NCBI GenBank assembly: GCA_947569705.1 | Contig: CANOSP010000002.1 | Location: 62,001 to 126,000 of the forward strand | From: an uncultured Erysipelotrichaceae bacterium | GTDB lineage: Bacteria > Bacillota_I > Bacilli_A > Erysipelotrichales > Erysipelotrichaceae | DNA length: 64,000 nt | Direction: 5' to 3' | Part shown: in pieces, positions 53,830 through 63,298 of the stretch | Layout of the letters: each line of letters opens with the position of its first letter | How positions within the stretch are numbered: the stretch's first letter is position 1 | Notes under the pieces: generated by a model | Databases searched by the model: none | Seen by the model: only the letters and a program-made list of their open reading frames with translations | Told to the model about the DNA's origin: nothing | Translations under genes and position numbers: made by a program

Positions 53830-54588
53830 ATGACAAAGGAGAAGAAACCTCATCGCATACGATCCTTTATTAAAAATACGATACCCATTAAAAGTATTGT
53901 GTTTTTGGTAATACTGTTTATCGGATTAGGGCTTTTTATGAAAACAGGATTAGGGATCACGCATTTCAATAAGACTAACACGATAAAAATGGATTTTGAA
54001 AATATCGGAGAATTAGCTACTCAGTCCGCATATTGTCGCCAAATCAATGTGACGAGTGATGTAAGAACATTGTTCGGTATGGATATACCCTTTACACAAT
54101 CCAAATACGTCTACAGCTATGATGTAATTATCAAAGCAGGGTTTAATTTTGCGGAAATTGAACCGGTCATAGATGAAGACAATGAAACAATAACGATAAA
54201 AATGCCGCCGGCTAAAGTGTTGAGTAATGAAATCAGAGATGATTCTTTAGAAATCTATTTAGAAAAAGAAAGCATTTTTACACCGATTACCTTAACAGAG
54301 AACAATGAAGCACGCATCGAATTAAAGAATAAAGCAGTGAAAGATGCGGTAAGTAATCATTTATTTGATGATGCACGCAAAAATGCCGAGGTGCTGTTAA
54401 AGGAATTTATCGCTAAGCAATATGATCTGAATACATATAAGCTTGTTTTTGAACACCAAACATCCACGGAAGAAGAAACGCTGAAAGCAGCGGAAGAAAA
54501 TGATGCGTTAAACAATACGCAATCAGATAATTCTCCCAATAACCAAGTAAAGAGCCGCGAGGACAAAGATACAGCCAATCAATCGTGA
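53830..54588 (+). CDS. DUF4230 family membrane-anchored protein
   Basis: The 252-residue protein has one membrane segment (SIVFLVILFIGLGLFM) and a ~170-residue extracellular domain (ENIGELATQSAYCRQINVTSD ... YDVIIKAGFNFAEIEPVID) in the DUF4230 style, then a Ser/Asn/Glu-rich tail. The family's function is unknown. It is the only plus-strand gene between yabP and spoVT, consistent with an inserted cassette. Confidence 0.82.
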   Translation: MTKEKKPHRIRSFIKNTIPIKSIVFLVILFIGLGLFMKTGLGITHFNKTNTIKMDFENIGELATQSAYCRQINVTSDVRTLFGMDIPFTQSKYVYSYDVIIKAGFNFAEIEPVIDEDNETITIKMPPAKVLSNEIRDDSLEIYLEKESIFTPITLTENNEARIELKNKAVKDAVSNHLFDDARKNAEVLLKEFIAKQYDLNTYKLVFEHQTSTEEETLKAAEENDALNNTQSDNSPNNQVKSREDKDTANQS

Positions 54589-54742
54589 TCTTCGTTATTT
54601 GACGATCGGGATAAAAAACTAATCTATCATTTAGACAAAGGAGCTGCCTTGATAGGCGGTTCCTTTTACATTTACCAAACATTAATATGAATGATAACTA
54701 CACGTAACAACAAAACAAATTTACTCCGATAAGAATGTCAAT

Positions 54743-54775
54743 ATTATTTATGTCACAAAACGTGACATAAATAAT
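54743..54775. promoter_or_regulatory. perfect 14-bp-arm palindrome
   Basis: ATTATTTATGTCAC (54743-54756), spacer AAAAC, GTGACATAAATAAT (54762-54775). Its centre ATGTCAC-N5-GTGACAT recurs at 55846 and 55901, so this looks like a shared operator. It lies between the DUF4230 gene and the 3' end of rqcP. Confidence 0.7.
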
Positions 54776-54852
54776 GGTTGAGATTATGATGCATTCTGTG
54801 ACAATGACATGGTGAAGCAGCTTAAATTACATAAAAAAACTATCTGAATGCG

Positions 54853-55128
54853 TTATTCAGACAGCTTCTCTTTTTGTATCAGTGTTTCTTCGACAACCTC
54901 AAACATCAAAGCGGCATCACTTTTATTTGCCTGCTTTTGAAGCTGCAACACTCGCACGGTCAATTCGCGATTACCGAATAAAACGCGAATCAGATCACCT
55001 TCCTTCACCTCGGTGCTTGGTTTGGCGATTCTGCCGTTGACATAAACACGCTGTTGATCAGCCAGTTCCTTAGAAACACTGCGACGCTTTAAAATGCGGG
55101 CAGTTTTTAAATATTTATCAAGTCGCAT
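54853..55128 (-). CDS. rqcP: S4-domain ribosome quality control protein RqcP (YabO)
   Basis: The 91-residue protein has an S4 RNA-binding domain (MRLDKYLKTARILKRRSVSKEL ... RVYVNGRIAKPSTEVKEGDLI). RqcP works with RqcH in adding alanine tails to stalled chains on the large subunit. In Bacillus it lies just before yabP; here yabP is 4.3 kb downstream. Confidence 0.9.
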   Translation of the reverse strand: MRLDKYLKTARILKRRSVSKELADQQRVYVNGRIAKPSTEVKEGDLIRVLFGNRELTVRVLQLQKQANKSDAALMFEVVEETLIQKEKLSE

Positions 55129-55166
55129 TACGGTACCTTCCTTCTTACAAGAAGTAGTTTACCACA

Positions 55167-55667
55167 TTATTGACTCTGTTGGCGAGTTAAAAGTTCACAA
55201 TATGCGTGAAAAGCCGGAAGATCCTTGGCATCATAACGGTGACTTTGAAGCAGAATTACAAAAGCACCGAACCAATCACCGAACGCAACGACCGGGAAGA
55301 TAATACCGTCATAGGCTTCCGCCTGATCCGCATATAATGATTCCTGCTTAAATTTTGTGACTCTGTGTGTCTGTGACATTTTAAAAAATGACTCACTGAT
55401 TTGAATATGATGAACACGCAGCCATTCCTCTTGGATAAACAACACTTTCTCCTGATAAAAGGACTGCAAGGTTTCAATCATAATATCGATTTCTTCCATA
55501 TGCTTAGATAATACATCAAAACGCTGAATGACGATATGATCGTTTTCAATAAAAAATTCAATCGAATCGCCTTCCTTTAAGCGATATTGTTTTCTTATTT
55601 CTTTAGGAATTACAAGACGACCTAAATCATCTAACCTTCTTACAATGCCTGTTGCTTTCAATTTCAT
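55167..55667 (-). CDS. spoVT: AbrB-family stage V sporulation protein T
   Basis: The 166-residue protein has an N-terminal swapped-hairpin AbrB domain (KATGIVRRLDDLGRLVIPKEIRK, residues 3-45) and a C-terminal GAF-like domain, the SpoVT form. SpoVT adjusts sigma-G-dependent forespore genes. It is 38 bp upstream of rqcP, as in Bacillus (with yabM-yabN missing). Palindromic operators lie 180-255 bp upstream. Confidence 0.9.
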   Translation of the reverse strand: MKLKATGIVRRLDDLGRLVIPKEIRKQYRLKEGDSIEFFIENDHIVIQRFDVLSKHMEEIDIMIETLQSFYQEKVLFIQEEWLRVHHIQISESFFKMSQTHRVTKFKQESLYADQAEAYDGIIFPVVAFGDWFGAFVILLQSHRYDAKDLPAFHAYCELLTRQQSQ

Positions 55668-55830
55668 GCACTCCTTTATGCTGACTAATCATAGTATGGG
55701 CGATAAAGAAATGCTTATACTTTGAAAGCATATTTTTTGTTTATAGGATAGTTCATACAAAGAACGCTGCTTCAGATTTATATATGCCTTTGCGAACGAT
55801 GTTACATTACGCAACTGCTTAATAAAAAAT

Positions 55831-55919
55831 GTGACATTTTATCCTATGTCACAGAACGTGACATCAATGTAAAATGACACACATTATCTCCTATTATCCT
55901 ATGTCACAATGCGTGACAT
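55831..55919. promoter_or_regulatory. tandem ATGTCAC-N5-GTGACAT operators
   Basis: Palindromes at 55846-55864 and 55901-55919 lie 55 bp apart and share 3' flanks (AAAATGACACACAT and AAAATGATACACAT). A further half-site GTGACAT lies at 55831-55837. They lie between the HTH gene (56002-56394) and spoVT. Confidence 0.65.
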
Positions 55920-56001
55920 TAATCAAAATGATACACATCTGCTTTAGTTCCTATTCACTTAAATAACGATGAAACACCATAGTTCTGTGAAAAGGCAATG
56001 A

Positions 56002-56394
56002 TTATCGATTAAAGAAACAATCAATTAAATTACCGATCGCAGCCATAACAGAATTTCTGACCTTTTCGGGAAATTGATATAATTGACGTAAAACAACAAG
56101 TTCATTAATAGACATATGATTTACAAGCCAACGCTTTTGTTTACCGACATCGGGTCTGTCTAATACATAATCAATAAAGTCATTAATATCCTCATCTAAA
56201 GCATCCATAATAACGATAAATTCTTGAAATGTGGTTTTTCTTGCTTTGGTTGCGGTTATTTTAGAGATGATTGTATAATCAATACCGATCATGGCACTGA
56301 GATCCTTTAAAGAGATGTCACGATCGTTTATTTTTTCTTTAAGAAATTCCCTGAAGTTATAATTTAAAATAGCGTTTATTTCTTTTTTTGTCAT
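56002..56394 (-). CDS. HTH (XRE-like) DNA-binding protein
   Basis: The 130-residue protein has an N-terminal helix-turn-helix (ISLKDLSAMIGIDYTIISKITATKARKTTFQEFIVIMDAL) and a short helical C-terminus. It is a candidate reader of the ATGTCAC palindromes that begin 83 bp downstream of its stop. No ligand or partner domain is seen. Confidence 0.78.
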   Translation of the reverse strand: MTKKEINAILNYNFREFLKEKINDRDISLKDLSAMIGIDYTIISKITATKARKTTFQEFIVIMDALDEDINDFIDYVLDRPDVGKQKRWLVNHMSINELVVLRQLYQFPEKVRNSVMAAIGNLIDCFFNR

Positions 56395-56641
56395 TCTTTT
56401 TAACCTCTACTTACTATTGTTTTCCATATTATATAAAATACAATGGTGTAATAGGATAATTTTTATAAAATGAAAAATATAATAATATAAAACGATAAAT
56501 ATATGGGCTATAATTGCGAAAAAAGAAATCTATTTAAAGCAATATCTGTCAAAATAAAAAATAATACATAAGCAATATCGACTTGTTTAAGAAACACGTG
56601 AACAAGCATTGAAAAGCTGTGATAATAAAAAAATAAGGGCA
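56395..56641. other. AT-rich intergenic region, no gene seen
   Basis: It contains the promoter region of the HTH gene. Only scattered AT-rich sequence is visible, with no supported ORF. Confidence 0.4.
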
Positions 56642-56683
56642 GAAAAAAACACTGCTTCGTCAATCGTTTGACTCACAGTGTTT
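56642..56683 (-). terminator. intrinsic terminator of hom-lysC-asd
   Basis: On the minus strand AACACTG(TGA)GTCAA, loop ACGA, TTGAC(GAA)GCAGTGTT and T7. Confidence 0.85.
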
Positions 56684-56702
56684 GAAAGCTGTAATCAGTT
56701 CT

Positions 56703-57716
56703 TTATGCTTCCTGTTCAATTAACAATTGTGCAATCTGTACGGCATTGGTAGCGGCACCTTTACGTACCTGATCACCGCAGCACCACAGACTCAGTGCAT
56801 TGGTATGTCCGCTCAGATCCTCACGAATTCTGCCGACATAAACCAAATCTTGATCACTTGTATCTAACGGCATCGGATAGATACTGTTATTTGGATCATC
56901 GACAAGCTTTACACCATACCCGTTTTGAATCAATTCACGTGCAGTTTTGACATCAAGAGGCTGTTCAAACTCGACAGTGATAGATTCCGAATGTGAACGA
57001 TATACAGGTACACGTACACAAGTACAGTTGACCTGCAGGTTCGGCTGTTTCAAAATCTTGCGTCCTTCATTCTGCATTTTCATCTCTTCACTTGAATAAC
57101 CGGCTTCATCAAAACCGCCGATCTGCGGAATTAAATTAAACGCGATCTGATGTTGGAAAGTTTGAATATCCACAGGCTGATCACAACGTAATGCATCAAT
57201 TTGTGAATCCAGTTCCTTGATTCCGTTGACGCCCGCACCGGAAACAGCTTGATAAGTGCTGACAATCATACGTTTGATCTTTGCCTGTGCATGTAACGGC
57301 TGTAAAGCGACAAGCGCAATAATCGTGGCACAATTCGGATTGGCAATAATTCCGTGATGCTCGTGAATTGCTTCGGGATTCACCTCGGGAATAATTAACG
57401 GCACATCCGTATCCAAGCGATATGCACTGGAATTGTCAATAACGACGGCACCGCTTTTCACCGCATGGGGAATAAAGCGTTTCGCAATATCGTTTTCTGC
57501 GGCACCCAAGACAATATCGATACCCTCAAAGCTGTTTTCACAAGCTTCTTCTACGGTAAAGCTTTGCCCTTTCATCGTGATGACCTTTCCCGCACTGCGC
57601 TTGCTTGCCAGTAAATGCAGACTGGCGAGCGGGAAATTACGCTCCAGCAGCACCTCCAGCATCTGCATACCGACCGCTCCGGTCGCCCCTAATATAGCTA
57701 CATGATATTGTTTCAT
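56703..57716 (-). CDS. asd: Aspartate-semialdehyde dehydrogenase
   Basis: Asd reduces aspartyl phosphate to aspartate semialdehyde with NADPH. The 337-residue protein has the Rossmann motif AILGATGAVGMQMLEVL, the active-site Cys in IANPNCATII and the conserved RVPVYRSHSES with the catalytic His. ATG 57716 is chosen from AGGAGA upstream. It is the last gene of the hom-lysC-asd unit. Confidence 0.96.
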   Translation of the reverse strand: MKQYHVAILGATGAVGMQMLEVLLERNFPLASLHLLASKRSAGKVITMKGQSFTVEEACENSFEGIDIVLGAAENDIAKRFIPHAVKSGAVVIDNSSAYRLDTDVPLIIPEVNPEAIHEHHGIIANPNCATIIALVALQPLHAQAKIKRMIVSTYQAVSGAGVNGIKELDSQIDALRCDQPVDIQTFQHQIAFNLIPQIGGFDEAGYSSEEMKMQNEGRKILKQPNLQVNCTCVRVPVYRSHSESITVEFEQPLDVKTARELIQNGYGVKLVDDPNNSIYPMPLDTSDQDLVYVGRIREDLSGHTNALSLWCCGDQVRKGAATNAVQIAQLLIEQEA

Positions 57717-57743
57717 CCAATCTCTCCTCATTTCTTCCTTATA

Positions 57744-59063
57744 CTATGCTTCGACAAAGCGATTGTAAATCACTTTTGTCGTTTTTTCAAAATCCTTGTT
57801 TTCCACACCGACAATGATATTGATTTCATCACTGCCCTGTGCAATCATACGAATATTAATATCGTTTTTACCGAGTTCCGCAAACAGCTGTCCGGAAATA
57901 CCCGGTCTTGAAGACATATGACGACCTACGGTAGCGATTAACGCTATATCACTGATCACCTTGACTTTATCGGGACGGCAGTTTTCCTTAACCTGTGCGA
58001 CAATATCATAAATCTTATCTTTAATATCGGCACTGTTTACTACAATGGAAAAGGAATCGATACCGCTCGGTATATGCTCGATACTGATTTGATAACGCTC
58101 GAATACTTCTAAGGCACGTCTTACAATTCCCACTTCATTCGACATATGATTTTTATAAATCGCTACAACGGTAAAATCCTTACTGCCGGCAATACCGGTA
58201 ATCGGAGAAGCGCATGTTTCGGTATCATTATCATATTCCATAATCAATGTACCGGGATTTTCAGGCTCATTGGTATTTCTGATATTTATCGGAATGTTTT
58301 TTTCTTTTACGGGGAAGATCGCATCCTCATGTAAAACATTGGCACCCATATAAGAAAGCTCACGCAATTCACTGTAGGTGATCTTATCAATTCGCTTCGG
58401 ATTATCAACGATGCGTGGATCTGCCATCAGAATACCGGATACATCGGTCCAGTTTTCATATACATCGGCATCTACTACTTTAGCCGCAATCGCGCCGGTA
58501 ATATCGCTGCCGCCTCGTGCCATAATACGCACCTGTCCGTCAGGCATCGCACCGTAAAAGCCGGGAATCACAAAATGATCATGTGCAGACAGATGATGAT
58601 CCATCATTTCTTTTGTTTTCACAAAATCAATTTGTCCGTCATAAGAGAAATAAATAAAATCCTTTGCGTCTAAGAATGTATAGCCGAGATATTCCGCCAT
58701 CAGCTTTGCGGTCAAATATTCACCGCGGCTCACAAGGTAATCTAAAGGAATACTCTTGCGCAGCGCACTTTTTAAATACGATAAATCTTTTTCAATCGGA
58801 TAGGAAAGCTTCAGATCATTTTTAATAGCCAAAAAGCGTTCCTCGATCATTTGAAAAATCGGATCACAGTTGACGCTGTATTTTAAATGCGCATGACACA
58901 AATACAGTAAATCCGTGATTTTATTATCATCTTTATGGCGGCGACCCGCAGCCGATACTACGACAAAGCGACGTGCATCATCCGCGGAGACAATCTGTTT
59001 TACCTTTTGAAATTGAGTCGCATCTGCCAAGGAGCTTCCGCCGAATTTTACTACTTTAATCAT
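57744..59063 (-). CDS. lysC: Aspartate kinase
   Basis: Aspartate kinase phosphorylates aspartate, the entry to lysine, methionine and threonine synthesis. The 439-residue protein has VVKFGGSSLADA, IMARGGSDITGAIAA and two C-terminal ACT domains (DFTVVAIYKNHMSNEVGIVRR and IATVGRHMSSRPGISGQLF) that normally bind an inhibitor. Because it sits with hom, threonine-sensitive feedback is plausible, but the isoform cannot be decided. It overlaps hom by 4 bp. Confidence 0.95.
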   Translation of the reverse strand: MIKVVKFGGSSLADATQFQKVKQIVSADDARRFVVVSAAGRRHKDDNKITDLLYLCHAHLKYSVNCDPIFQMIEERFLAIKNDLKLSYPIEKDLSYLKSALRKSIPLDYLVSRGEYLTAKLMAEYLGYTFLDAKDFIYFSYDGQIDFVKTKEMMDHHLSAHDHFVIPGFYGAMPDGQVRIMARGGSDITGAIAAKVVDADVYENWTDVSGILMADPRIVDNPKRIDKITYSELRELSYMGANVLHEDAIFPVKEKNIPINIRNTNEPENPGTLIMEYDNDTETCASPITGIAGSKDFTVVAIYKNHMSNEVGIVRRALEVFERYQISIEHIPSGIDSFSIVVNSADIKDKIYDIVAQVKENCRPDKVKVISDIALIATVGRHMSSRPGISGQLFAELGKNDINIRMIAQGSDEINIIVGVENKDFEKTTKVIYNRFVEA

Positions 59064-60238
59064 GCATTCACCTCGGCAATCTGCGCAAAGAATACATTGC
59101 CGTCAGTGCTGCTCAATTCTTTGACCTTTTGATGCATCATATAAGAAGAGATATGTTCCATCCAGTAATAAGTATTATCCTTAAACACTTCTTTTTTCAC
59201 ATAGAAGTCAGTAAACAATTCGTTGATCGCTGTTTCGGGTGCATCGGTGCGGACAATATAAGTACCGCAAACAAGTGAGGTATCAACGCGCAATGCTTTA
59301 TTTTGGTTTTTCGGCTGTGTGTCAATGTTTTCATGAAGATCCAAAATATCCTGAACCACGGCATTGGCAGTCGGCAATTTGCCTGCGCCCTGTCCGTAGA
59401 ATTTTAAATCACCGATCGTTGCGCCGTGCAGGCAGGTGAGGTTAAAGTTTTCCGAAATCGATGCTTCTGTCTGCGTTTCTTCATACAGCGTCGGTTCTAC
59501 TGCGGCATAATAGCGGTCATCGACGCGCTTAGCGATTGCCGGCAGCTTGATTTTCTTATGCAGTGAAGCGGCATAATCAATATCGGTTTTATTAATATTG
59601 CGAATACCGAAAACCGGGAAGGTCAAAGGTACATTTCCCTGAAAAGCAATCGTTGCGGAAATACGCAGCTTATTTTGAATATCGAAGCCGTCAATATCGG
59701 CACTCGGATCACTTTCAGCATAGCCTAACTGTTGTGCCTTAGCTAAAATCACATCAAACTGTGCCTGTTCCTTTTCCATATGATCTAAGATATAATTTGT
59801 GGTACCGTTAAAAATTCCGTGAATTTCATCAATTTCATCAATGCGCAGGGCATTGTATAAGTTATGCAGCCATGGGATACCGCCGCCGCAGCTTGCTTCA
59901 TACAGAAATCTCACACCGTTTGCGTCTGCACATGCATGAAATTCTTCCATATAACGAGCAATTACTGCTTTATTCGCTGAAACAACGTGTTTCTTCGCAT
60001 TCAAGGCTGCTGTGATAAATGTATGAGCAGGTTCAATACCACCCATGGTTTCAACGACAACATCGACTTCCTCATCGTTCAAAATCACATTGATGTCATC
60101 ACACATCAGCGGATGTTTATGTAAGTTTTCTGTTCTTTCTAATATATGTGCGACTTCAATTCCCTTGTCACGTAATGAGTCGATGATTTCACCGACTCCG
60201 CTTCCTACCGTTCCGTATCCTAAAATAGCTGCTTTCAT
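59060..60238 (-). CDS. hom: Homoserine dehydrogenase
   Basis: Hom reduces aspartate semialdehyde to homoserine. The 392-residue protein has the NAD(P) motif AILGYGTVGSGVGEII, HVVSANKAVIA, GIFNGTTNYILDHM and DPSADIDGFD, and a short C-terminal part that may be ACT-like. It is the first gene of hom-lysC-asd, divergent from thrC across a 161-bp regulatory region. Confidence 0.96.
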   Translation of the reverse strand: MKAAILGYGTVGSGVGEIIDSLRDKGIEVAHILERTENLHKHPLMCDDINVILNDEEVDVVVETMGGIEPAHTFITAALNAKKHVVSANKAVIARYMEEFHACADANGVRFLYEASCGGGIPWLHNLYNALRIDEIDEIHGIFNGTTNYILDHMEKEQAQFDVILAKAQQLGYAESDPSADIDGFDIQNKLRISATIAFQGNVPLTFPVFGIRNINKTDIDYAASLHKKIKLPAIAKRVDDRYYAAVEPTLYEETQTEASISENFNLTCLHGATIGDLKFYGQGAGKLPTANAVVQDILDLHENIDTQPKNQNKALRVDTSLVCGTYIVRTDAPETAINELFTDFYVKKEVFKDNTYYWMEHISSYMMHQKVKELSSTDGNVFFAQIAEVNA

Positions 60239-60277
60239 ATAAATCCTCCTTGATTTCTAAGCATTACACGCAACCGA

Positions 60278-60361
60278 TGCTTGTTTTTTGAGTGTAAACA
60301 AGCATATGTTTGTGTATTCTTGAAAAAAACACTTGTATTTAAAGTGTGAACATTGTATCAT
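60278..60361. promoter_or_regulatory. divergent hom/thrC control region with a perfect palindrome
   Basis: ATGCTTGTTT (60278-60287), 9 bases, AAACAAGCAT (60297-60306) is a perfect inverted repeat with 10-bp arms. A second, ACACTT-N7-AAGTGT (60329-60347), overlaps the thrC -35. The thrC promoter is TTGTAT (60333-60338), 17 bases, TATCAT (60356-60361). These are candidate sites for the ThrR-like protein encoded at 62765. Confidence 0.65.
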
Positions 60362-60399
60362 ATTAAGTATGTAAACGCAAGAGAAAAGGAGCAATAAGA

Positions 60400-61884
60400 A
60401 TGGAAAAAAAATACAATAGTACGAGAAACAGAGGTCTTCAAAAACAGCCGAAACAAGCGATCATTCAAGGGTTGGCAGCTGACGGCGGATTGTTTGTATT
60501 TGATGATATAGATAAAATAAAATTACCGCTCGCCGATATGATGGATATGGATTATAAGCAGATGGCACAGGTTGTGTTATCGGCATTGTTATTTGATTTC
60601 AGTGAGGACGAAGTAAAGCAATGTGTAGAAAATGCATATGAAGGAAAATTTGATACTCAGGAAATTACACCGGTGGTGTTCAGCGGAGCTGATGTGATCT
60701 GTGAATTGTTCCACGGTCCGACTTCAGCTTTTAAAGATGTCGGTTTAAGAATGCTGCCGCAGCTGATGTCAGTATCATTGAAACAGAAAAAGAATCAAAA
60801 AGTAATGATTTTAACGGCAACGAGCGGAGATACCGGAAAAGCAGCGCTGGCAGGTTTTCAGGATGTGGAGAATGTCGGAATTACAGTGTTTTATCCCGAT
60901 CACGGTGTGAGTGAGATTCAGCGTCTCCAAATGATTACGCAGGAAGGAAACAATACCGGCGTAGTTGCGATCAAAGGGAATTTTGATGATGCACAAAGCG
61001 GTGTAAAACGCATTTTCAATGATGTGGCTTTCCGAAGAAAATTTAAACAATATAACACGCTTTTTTCCAGTGCGAATTCAATTAATATCGGTCGTTTAAT
61101 TCCGCAGGTTGTTTATTATTTCTATGCTTATAAGCGATTGGTCGAGGAAAAGCGAATCCGTTTCGGAGAACAAGTGGATTTCTGTGTGCCTACCGGTAAT
61201 TTCGGTAATGTTTTGGCAGGATATTATGCGAAGATGATGGGATTGCCGGTTCATCGCTTTATCGTAGCGGCGAATGCGAATAATGTGTTGTATGACTTCT
61301 TGACGACAGGTATTTATAATCGCAATCGTCCGTTTCATAAAACAATATCACCGTCAATGGATATTTTAATCTCCAGTAATTTGGAGCGCTTGTTATATTA
61401 TGCAAGTGATAAAGATGCGAACTATATAAATAATTTAATGGAAGAATTAAATTCCTATGGAAAATATCAAGTGAAAACGTCCATCTTAAGCCGCATTCAG
61501 TCACTCTTCAGCACCGGCTTTGCGAGTGATGAGGAATGTGTGGCTGCGATCAAGGAAAAATATGAAAAGGACGGATATGTGTTGGATCCGCACACTGCCT
61601 GTGCTTACGCGGTTATGAAACAAGTACAGGACAGCGAGCATGTCTGTGTGTTGATGTCTACAGCCAGTCCGTATAAATTCTGTACGGGTGTTTATGAAGC
61701 ACTGTTTGATGAAGCTGACAGTGATGAATTTACGGTGATGGAACAGCTGGAACAAAAAACCGGTACTAAGGCACCGCAAAATTTAAAGGGTTTGAAAGAA
61801 AAACCGATCAGACATCGCGATGTGATCGGAATCGGTGAAATGAAAGCATGTGTTGCGCAGAAAACAAAGGAGCTGCTTCGATGA
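60400..61884 (+). CDS. thrC: Threonine synthase
   Basis: ThrC makes threonine from O-phosphohomoserine using PLP. At 494 residues it is the long (class I) form: N-terminal YNSTRN, PLP lysine in FHGPTSAFKDVGLRM, phosphate-binding TATSGDTGKAAL. An AAAAGGAG ribosome site precedes ATG 60400. Its stop overlaps thrB (ATGA). Confidence 0.96.
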   Translation: MEKKYNSTRNRGLQKQPKQAIIQGLAADGGLFVFDDIDKIKLPLADMMDMDYKQMAQVVLSALLFDFSEDEVKQCVENAYEGKFDTQEITPVVFSGADVICELFHGPTSAFKDVGLRMLPQLMSVSLKQKKNQKVMILTATSGDTGKAALAGFQDVENVGITVFYPDHGVSEIQRLQMITQEGNNTGVVAIKGNFDDAQSGVKRIFNDVAFRRKFKQYNTLFSSANSINIGRLIPQVVYYFYAYKRLVEEKRIRFGEQVDFCVPTGNFGNVLAGYYAKMMGLPVHRFIVAANANNVLYDFLTTGIYNRNRPFHKTISPSMDILISSNLERLLYYASDKDANYINNLMEELNSYGKYQVKTSILSRIQSLFSTGFASDEECVAAIKEKYEKDGYVLDPHTACAYAVMKQVQDSEHVCVLMSTASPYKFCTGVYEALFDEADSDEFTVMEQLEQKTGTKAPQNLKGLKEKPIRHRDVIGIGEMKACVAQKTKELLR

Positions 61885-62783
61885 TTGAGGTTCGAGTGCC
61901 TGCGACAAGTGCAAATGTCGGACCCGGCTTTGATTGCATGGGACTTGCGGTAAACCTCTATGCGACATTTCGTTTTGCGGAATGTGACAGCGTATGTATC
62001 AGCGGCTGTAAGCAGGAGTGGCAAAATGAACAGAATTTAGTTTATCAAGCCTGTGCAAAAGTGTTCGCTAAATGTAACAAGCAACTGAAAGGGTTAAAAA
62101 TTGAAATTGATGCCGAAGCGATTCCCGATGCCCGCGGCTTAGGCAGCAGCGCTGTCTGTATTGTCGGCGGGGCAGTCGGCGCAAATGCGTTATTGGGATC
62201 GCCGCTGTCAAATGAAGAACTGTTAAATATCTGTACAGAGATGGAAGGTCATCCCGATAATGTGGCGCCTGCGCTGTACGGCGGTTTAACGGTTTCCTTC
62301 TGTGTACAGGATCAGGTATACACTGTCAAAAAACAGGTGAATGAACAATTTGTATTTTGTGCCGTAATTCCCGATTATCCGGTTTTAACGGCAGATGCGC
62401 GGCGGGTATTGCCGCAATCGGTCGATTATCAAGATGCGTTGTATAATATCGGCAGATGTGCAGCTTTGGCAGCGGGATTGGCGGAAGGAAACAGCGAAAT
62501 TGTTGCCCATGCCTGTGATGATCGCCTGCATCAGCCGTATCGCAAAGCATTAATTCCCGAATATGAAAAGGTAGAGCATTTATCACACGAACATCACGCT
62601 TTGACCTGTTATATCAGCGGTTCGGGTTCGACAATGATGGCGATATTTGATCAGCGAAAGAATGCGGAAGCACTTGAAGCGGAATTGAAGCAGTGTTTTC
62701 CAAATTGGCAGGTAAAGCTTTTACAAGTAGATAATAACGGAGCGATTGTGAAGGAGGACTCATCATGGGGAAGTATTTTATAG
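61881..62783 (+). CDS. thrB: Homoserine kinase
   Basis: ThrB phosphorylates homoserine for ThrC. The 300-residue GHMP kinase has VPATSANVGPGFDCMGLAV, the ATP loop PDARGLGSSAVCIVGG and the C-terminal YISGSGSTMMAIF. ATG 61881 has AAAGGAG 8 bases upstream. It overlaps the next gene by 19 bp. Confidence 0.96.
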   Translation: MIEVRVPATSANVGPGFDCMGLAVNLYATFRFAECDSVCISGCKQEWQNEQNLVYQACAKVFAKCNKQLKGLKIEIDAEAIPDARGLGSSAVCIVGGAVGANALLGSPLSNEELLNICTEMEGHPDNVAPALYGGLTVSFCVQDQVYTVKKQVNEQFVFCAVIPDYPVLTADARRVLPQSVDYQDALYNIGRCAALAAGLAEGNSEIVAHACDDRLHQPYRKALIPEYEKVEHLSHEHHALTCYISGSGSTMMAIFDQRKNAEALEAELKQCFPNWQVKLLQVDNNGAIVKEDSSWGSIL

Positions 62784-63199
62784 TAGACAGTGCGATTCTG
62801 CCCGATGTTTTGGTTAAGGTCGTTGAAGCTCGCGATATGATCAGAAACGGAAAGGCGCGCCGCATTACCACCGCATCGAAAGCAGTGGGAATTTCACGCG
62901 GTACATATTATAAATATAAGGATCGTATTTTTGCGCCCGGCTTCAGTATCGGGAACCGCAAGGCAGTGATTTCGTTGAAGCTGAAGCATCTGTCCGGTGT
63001 GTTATCAAATGTTTTAGACCAGATGTCAAGTGTGAAAGCTAATATTATTACCCTGAATCAGAATATTCCGATTCATGATGTCGCCAGTGTTGTCATTTCT
63101 TTTGATATGGCGGATATGGAGATCGGTATTGAGGATCTGGTGAAAAAACTAAATCAGATCACGGGTGTACATGATGTACGGCTTGAGGCAGTTGAATAG
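62765..63199 (+). CDS. thrR: ACT-domain threonine biosynthesis regulator (ThrR/PheB family)
   Basis: The 144-residue protein has an N-terminal helix-turn-helix-like segment (TTASKAVGISRGTYYKYKDRI) and a C-terminal ACT domain (KAVISLKLKHLSGVLSNVLD). The family, long called PheB, includes B. subtilis ThrR, a repressor of threonine genes. Being the third gene of the thrC operon, with palindromes in the divergent hom/thrC region, supports that role here. Confidence 0.85.
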   Translation: MGKYFIVDSAILPDVLVKVVEARDMIRNGKARRITTASKAVGISRGTYYKYKDRIFAPGFSIGNRKAVISLKLKHLSGVLSNVLDQMSSVKANIITLNQNIPIHDVASVVISFDMADMEIGIEDLVKKLNQITGVHDVRLEAVE

Positions 63200-63298
63200 T
63201 CGTACGGATCGCCGCTATGCTTTCGGAAAGCTGAAACTAACTTATATAAGGTTAATTTCACAAATGGTTTTTAATAAAGCAGAAGGCAGGAGTCAGCT

